From: Chelonoidis abingdonii | Taxonomy: Eukaryota > Chordata > Testudines > Testudinidae | Length of the DNA stretch: 64,000 nt | NCBI RefSeq assembly: GCF_003597395.2 | Contig: NC_133771.1 | Coordinates: forward strand, 138,394,013 to 138,458,012 | Reading direction: 5' to 3' | Shown here: in pieces, positions 60,153-64,000 of the stretch | Numbering within the stretch: the first letter of the stretch is position 1 | How the letters are laid out: each line of letters begins with the position of its first letter | Notes under the pieces: generated by a model | Database searches by the model: none | What the model was told of the DNA's origin: nothing | The model's input: the letters and a program-made list of their open reading frames with translations, nothing else | Position numbers and translations under genes: made by a program

Positions 60153-60518
60153 CTAAAAAAATGAAATATATTAATTGTATTTAAATTAATTTAAAAAATG
60201 CAGAATATAAACCCAACAATCATCTCATCAATCGTTAGTACATAACATTCAGTAACTTGTGAATGTACCAGTGGGAGCTGCAGATAGTGAAAGGTGAGAA
60301 GAAGGTGCTGCTATAGCATCAGTCATGGCCTACCTAATAGTTCAAATCACATTTGTGACATTCAGGATAAATTCTGAGATGGATTTTTTTTGGTCAGTCA
60401 GCAGCCCCAGATGTGGGTTTTTAGTCAGAAGGAAACAGAGCACATATATTGGTTTCCCTTTTTCAAATTATGGAATTTTTTTTTTTATCTGTGAGATGAT
60501 CAGGTTCTCTTTCCAATA

Positions 60519-60717
60519 CACCTCTACCCTGATATAATGTAACTCGATATAACACAAATTCGGCTATAACGCAGTAAAGCAGCGCTCCGGGGGGGGGAGG
60601 GGGGAGAGGGCTGCGTGCTGCAGCGGATTAAAGCAAGTGCGATATAACGTGGTTTCACCTATAATGTGGTAAGATTTTTTTGGCTCCTGAGGACAGCATT
60701 ATATCAGGTTAGAGGTG
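60519..60717. repeat. Tc1/mariner-type MITE (Tigger-like)
   Basis: The 21-bp terminal inverted repeats cacctctaccctgatataat(g) and (c)attatatcaggttagaggtg differ at one position. TA flanks both sides (60517-60518 and 60718-60719), the usual mariner target duplication. The interior is GC-rich with a G run. Confidence 0.8.
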
Positions 60718-61989
60718 TATTTGAAAAGAATCTCTTACACAGTGCTGGAAAAGAAAGCCATCTAATTTAGCAGACTAGGTTGATAACCTGAAAAAGTGTA
60801 CTATGGAGAAAATCAATGTGGTGTTGCTCCTCCTAGTAGCCAGAAGTGCCTGTGGCACTGGGGACTAGAACTGAGAGTAGGAAGACCATTTCTCCTGTCC
60901 TCTTAATGCTCCTGCTGCTGATGCCCAGGCAAACAGGAGAAGGAGCCTAGACTGGCAAGGGAATAGACTGGGACAAGGGGAGGTGAGAATAGGGAAGAGT
61001 GGAACTGGGACAAGGAGCTGAGGAGGGAGATTGGGACAGAGACAATGACAGGTGGGGGAGGCTAGAGGCAGAAAGGTCTGTAATACCTAGAGCACATTTC
61101 CCACAGAGCTGTAGTAGAATCCAGTATTCCTGAGTGTCAATATTCCTCTGCTATCAGCAAATAGCTGTGAAACCCACTGGCAAAATGTGTGTTTCATCTC
61201 CTTCTAGTGGTTGTCCAACATAGAGGGTAACAACCTGCTATTTCTATCAGTTACACCATTATTACTCAAGTGGCAGAGCTCTGTGGATCTAAAGGGTCTA
61301 ACCCTGCTTATGAGCCATGTGGGACTCTATATGGTTATATATGATGGAATTTGTTTTGTTAGTTACATTCTTAGAAGCCTGGGAAAGTACATTTAAAAAC
61401 TACATTAAAAAACATTAAAGTTACAAAGTCGAGCACTCAAAAGTCAGAAAATGACAGAATTCAAATTGTCCATGCAATCTTAATTCGTCCCCTGTGTGTG
61501 TATGCATTATGACACAGTCTTTAATTATATGGTCATGTAATATTTCTTCTACAAGACCCTGCCTCACTCAGTGCAGAAGAATAACTGTGCTGCGCGACTG
61601 ACTCAGGGTTGTGTAGTAAAAGAAGCTGTTTTCTGTAGGACCCCTGCCCACATTTGTTGCCAACGTTGGAAAGTATGTAGTGAATGAGGCATGGGACAGC
61701 AGGCAAATAAAGGATGATTTTATTGTTTAGGCAGTTGAATGATGCCCTTGAAGTTTGGATTCTATCCCAGCCTCTGCCAGAGTTCCTGTGTGAAGCTGGA
61801 CAAGTCACTTAAACCAAAAACTTTTCACAGATGAATTCATTTTCTGTGTGCTTAATTTGATACATCTGGATTCTAATATGCAGAAGGTCTGAGCACTAAC
61901 AAATGCAACTGAAATTAATGACAGCTCATCTCTGAACAAATAAAGCACTACCAAATGCTAAATTTCTGAAAAATGATCTCAAATTGCAC
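60718..61989. other. PCNX2 intron, no recognised feature
   Basis: AT-rich with a G/A-rich part at 60930-61080. No conserved frame. Confidence 0.4.
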
Positions 61990-62120
61990 ACCAAAATTCA
62001 CTGGCACTTTTGACATTAATGTCTCTATGCCTCAGTTTCTCATCTATAAAATGGGAGTTATAGCATTACTTTACAGGAGTGTTGTGAAGATAACTCCATT
62101 AAGGTTTGTGAAGCAATGAA
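61990..62120 (+). repeat. MIR-like SINE fragment
   Basis: ctatgcctcagtttctcatc and tataaaatgggagttatagc, then gtgaagcaatgaaatgctat, are in MIR order with a LINE-type end. Confidence 0.6.
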
Positions 62121-62437
62121 ATGCTATAGTGGTAAACACCCTGGACAGACCTACAAGGAAATTAATAGTTCTGTATGCAGTGCAAGATTTGAATAGTGTG
62201 CAGTAAATAGGGGCTAGGGAGACACATTGAGCAATGAGGATAAAATAAAATATTGAATAGCTATTCATTAAGTGAGCACCATACAACTGTACACTGAATG
62301 AGGCAAGGGTTCTATTGAAAAATAGTATGTGATCATGTAATTAAAGTTTTATCATAATGCACAAGGGGGCTGAATTAAGGCTTCACAGGCAACCTTAAAT
62401 GTATCATTTCCTGAGTGCTTGACTTTGCAACCTTTAT

Positions 62438-62559
62438 AGGATGGCCAGATGTCCCTATTTTATAGGGACAGTTCCGATATTTGGGGCTTTTTCTTCTATA
62501 GGCGCCTATTACCTCCCACCCCATCCCGATTTTTCAACCTTGCTGTCTGGTTACCCTAA
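62438..62559. repeat. hAT-like MITE, family C copy 2
   Basis: aggatggccagatgtccct at the left and tgctgtctggttaccct at the right match the ends of the 36246 copy. Flanking ACCTTTAT occurs at 62430-62437 and 62560-62567, a perfect 8-bp duplication. Confidence 0.8.
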
Positions 62560-63289
62560 ACCTTTATGTTCTTTCTATAGTTTTTGGTATATAATATGTA
62601 TGTACATTGTCACTCAACTTCAACTGCCCCACTGGCTTTAGAATGTAACTGAGCCATGAATATTTCAATAGTTTAGAGTTCTACTCATGTTGTAAACCCC
62701 ATCGCGGGAGTTAAGTCAAATGTGTATATTTCAAGACAGGCCCAAGATATGAGATATGGGTGATTTTATAAATCTAAAAATAAACACAGTAATGAGGAAT
62801 AGCTGTGCAAGGGCTGTTACTAATGGTCCGGGAGAAAAGTCATTCTAGGCACACAAAATGGTTACGCCGCATGTCTTAGCAGCCTGCAATAAGAGTGCTC
62901 TCTTTACCTCCAGGAAGATCCCTTTTCTTGGTTTGAAAGCAGCAGCAGCTCCTAGTTGTTCTGTGGCCTGAAGATGCAGACAGATTCCTACTGGAATTTA
63001 CAAAAGTGTCTAAGCAGGTTACAAATGCCTTTGTAAATATGGCTCTTTGAAACTAGCAAAGCCTGACCAATCCAGTGCAGCAAGCAAGCTGGCTGCTCTA
63101 GCCTGCTTGTGTACTAAAAGCAGACTGCTAAAAGTCAAATACAGGAAACAGCCTATGTATCTCTGTGCAGGATCAGTTCCATAATTTACATGCAGCTGTA
63201 TGCACTCCCATAAGATACGAGACACTGTCTGATACAATGCATAGTTCTGCACAAAAAGAAGGTATAGATACAGAAAACAGCCTACTAAC

Positions 63290-63407
63290 CACAACTCCAG
63301 AAGAGCGGTGCAAGTTTATAGCCTGTAGTCTTGAACTGCCATGGATTGTTGGGGTTGAGTCATTTTGCTTGACCTCTTCAATTGTACCATTCTCTCCTAC
63401 GTTATTG
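63290..63407 (-). CDS. PCNX2: PCNX2 coding exon (N-terminal cytoplasmic region)
   Basis: The exon is 118 nt: one base completing a codon, then 39 codons, ending in phase 0 before a GTTAGT donor. A pyrimidine-rich tract ending in CAG precedes it. The translation begins NNVGENGTIEEVKQND and ends NLHRSSGVV, aligning with the human segment around NGKKEEASRNLSTPP to HHSSGPL (recalled from memory). It is a polar, serine-rich, presumably disordered cytosolic stretch after the N-terminal membrane segments. Similarity is modest because the region evolves fast, but the phase fits the next exon exactly (it ends at a codon boundary and the next begins with GAG). The longest minus-strand ORF here starts elsewhere and does not mark the exon. 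Confidence 0.8.
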
Positions 63408-64000
63408 CTGATCCAAAAGAAGAAAGTACGTCAGTGGTGGCATCTCTTAAGATAACTATGACTGTGTTTTCATACACAGCCACTGACCCATATTTATGAC
63501 ACAAAAATCTTATCAAGATGACAGTACTTGAACTGGGGATCAGAGTAAGGAATGATGGTAGGGCATTCTCCAAGTGACAGTATGCTTCAAGGTTTTCCTC
63601 TCTCCCACCCGCAAATGAGCAGCTGTGAAAACTGTACATGGCAAAAGTTTCTACTCCCCCCAAATTCAAACACTGAAAGATCAACAATAGAACAAATAAT
63701 ATTTGTATAAGTTTTATGAGGAACAAAAAGACAAAATCTTAGACCCAAAAAATAACACAAAATGATTCTGACATTCCAGAGAAATAGGACACAGCCAAGC
63801 TAAACACACAATGCCGCCACTCCAAACTCGATATCTAGGCTGGCTCACTTGTGTCTGCCCGATACTGGTTTACAAATTGATTTATTGCACCAAATACTGG
63901 CTTGCCCTTCCTACTAGTAGTATAATAATGAACTGTTAGTATTTCTATGTTACTTTCCATTTACATCATTCAACTTTATCATCTCGGGTATACTTTGTGT
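63408..64000. other. PCNX2 intron to the right edge
   Basis: No upstream PCNX2 exon (human KLVSYRLHLMFDKGE region) was found here, so earlier exons lie beyond the window. Confidence 0.5.

Noticed and set aside
62905..63000. Possible PCNX2 exon reading AFKPRKGIFLE with a GTAAAG donor
   Set aside because: No resemblance to PCNX2 as recalled, a weak acceptor, and phase continuity is already complete without it.

Overview
The window is vertebrate nuclear DNA, most probably from a cryptodiran turtle. It has long AT-rich introns, several CR1-type LINE fragments, a tRNA-headed SINE with a CR1-like tail (the Cry I type typical of cryptodires), a 5S-rRNA-derived SINE, DIRS and Gmr1-like retroelements, and many TIR-bearing MITEs. 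There is no bacterial-style gene organisation. Species is inferred from repeat families recalled from memory, not from a search.

The one host gene is PCNX2 (pecanex 2), on the minus strand across nearly the whole window. Eleven coding exons were placed by splice sites, phase continuity and similarity to the human protein as I remember it. In transcript order they are 63407-63290, 60152-60116, 58584-57274, 49526-49379, 49207-49062, 47740-47647, 28257-28122, 25374-25232, 23169-23016, 22921-22889 and 9842-9671. All phases join without a break. They encode the serine/acidic N-terminal third and the first transmembrane segments. The 5' end and the larger 3' part lie outside the window. A further 97-nt candidate exon (37788-37692) would shift the frame.

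Left end (1-6897): a DIRS-type tyrosine-recombinase retrotransposon on the minus strand, with its terminal repeat at about 6560-6897, gag pieces, a nearly intact reverse transcriptase, and the start of RNase H running off the left edge. Nested in its gag is a truncated Ty3/gypsy element of the Gmr1 type (about 2396-5558): a 1.1-kb LTR, a primer-binding site, a SCAN-like gag region, protease, then integrase directly after protease, cut off inside integrase.

Middle: the 19.4-kb intron (28258-47646) holds a 2.3-kb CR1 copy on the minus strand (about 40241-42560), and a 3.55-kb RTE-like LINE on the plus strand (43901-47449) with a 9-bp target-site duplication and a C-terminal C2H2 finger. Smaller repeats elsewhere include four TIR elements with recognisable target-site duplications (36246, 52248, 60519, 62438), a Cry I SINE inside another MITE (53610-54069), MIR-like SINEs and GC-rich repeats. 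All mobile-element genes here look decayed. No tRNA, rRNA, CRISPR or bacterial-type operon was seen.
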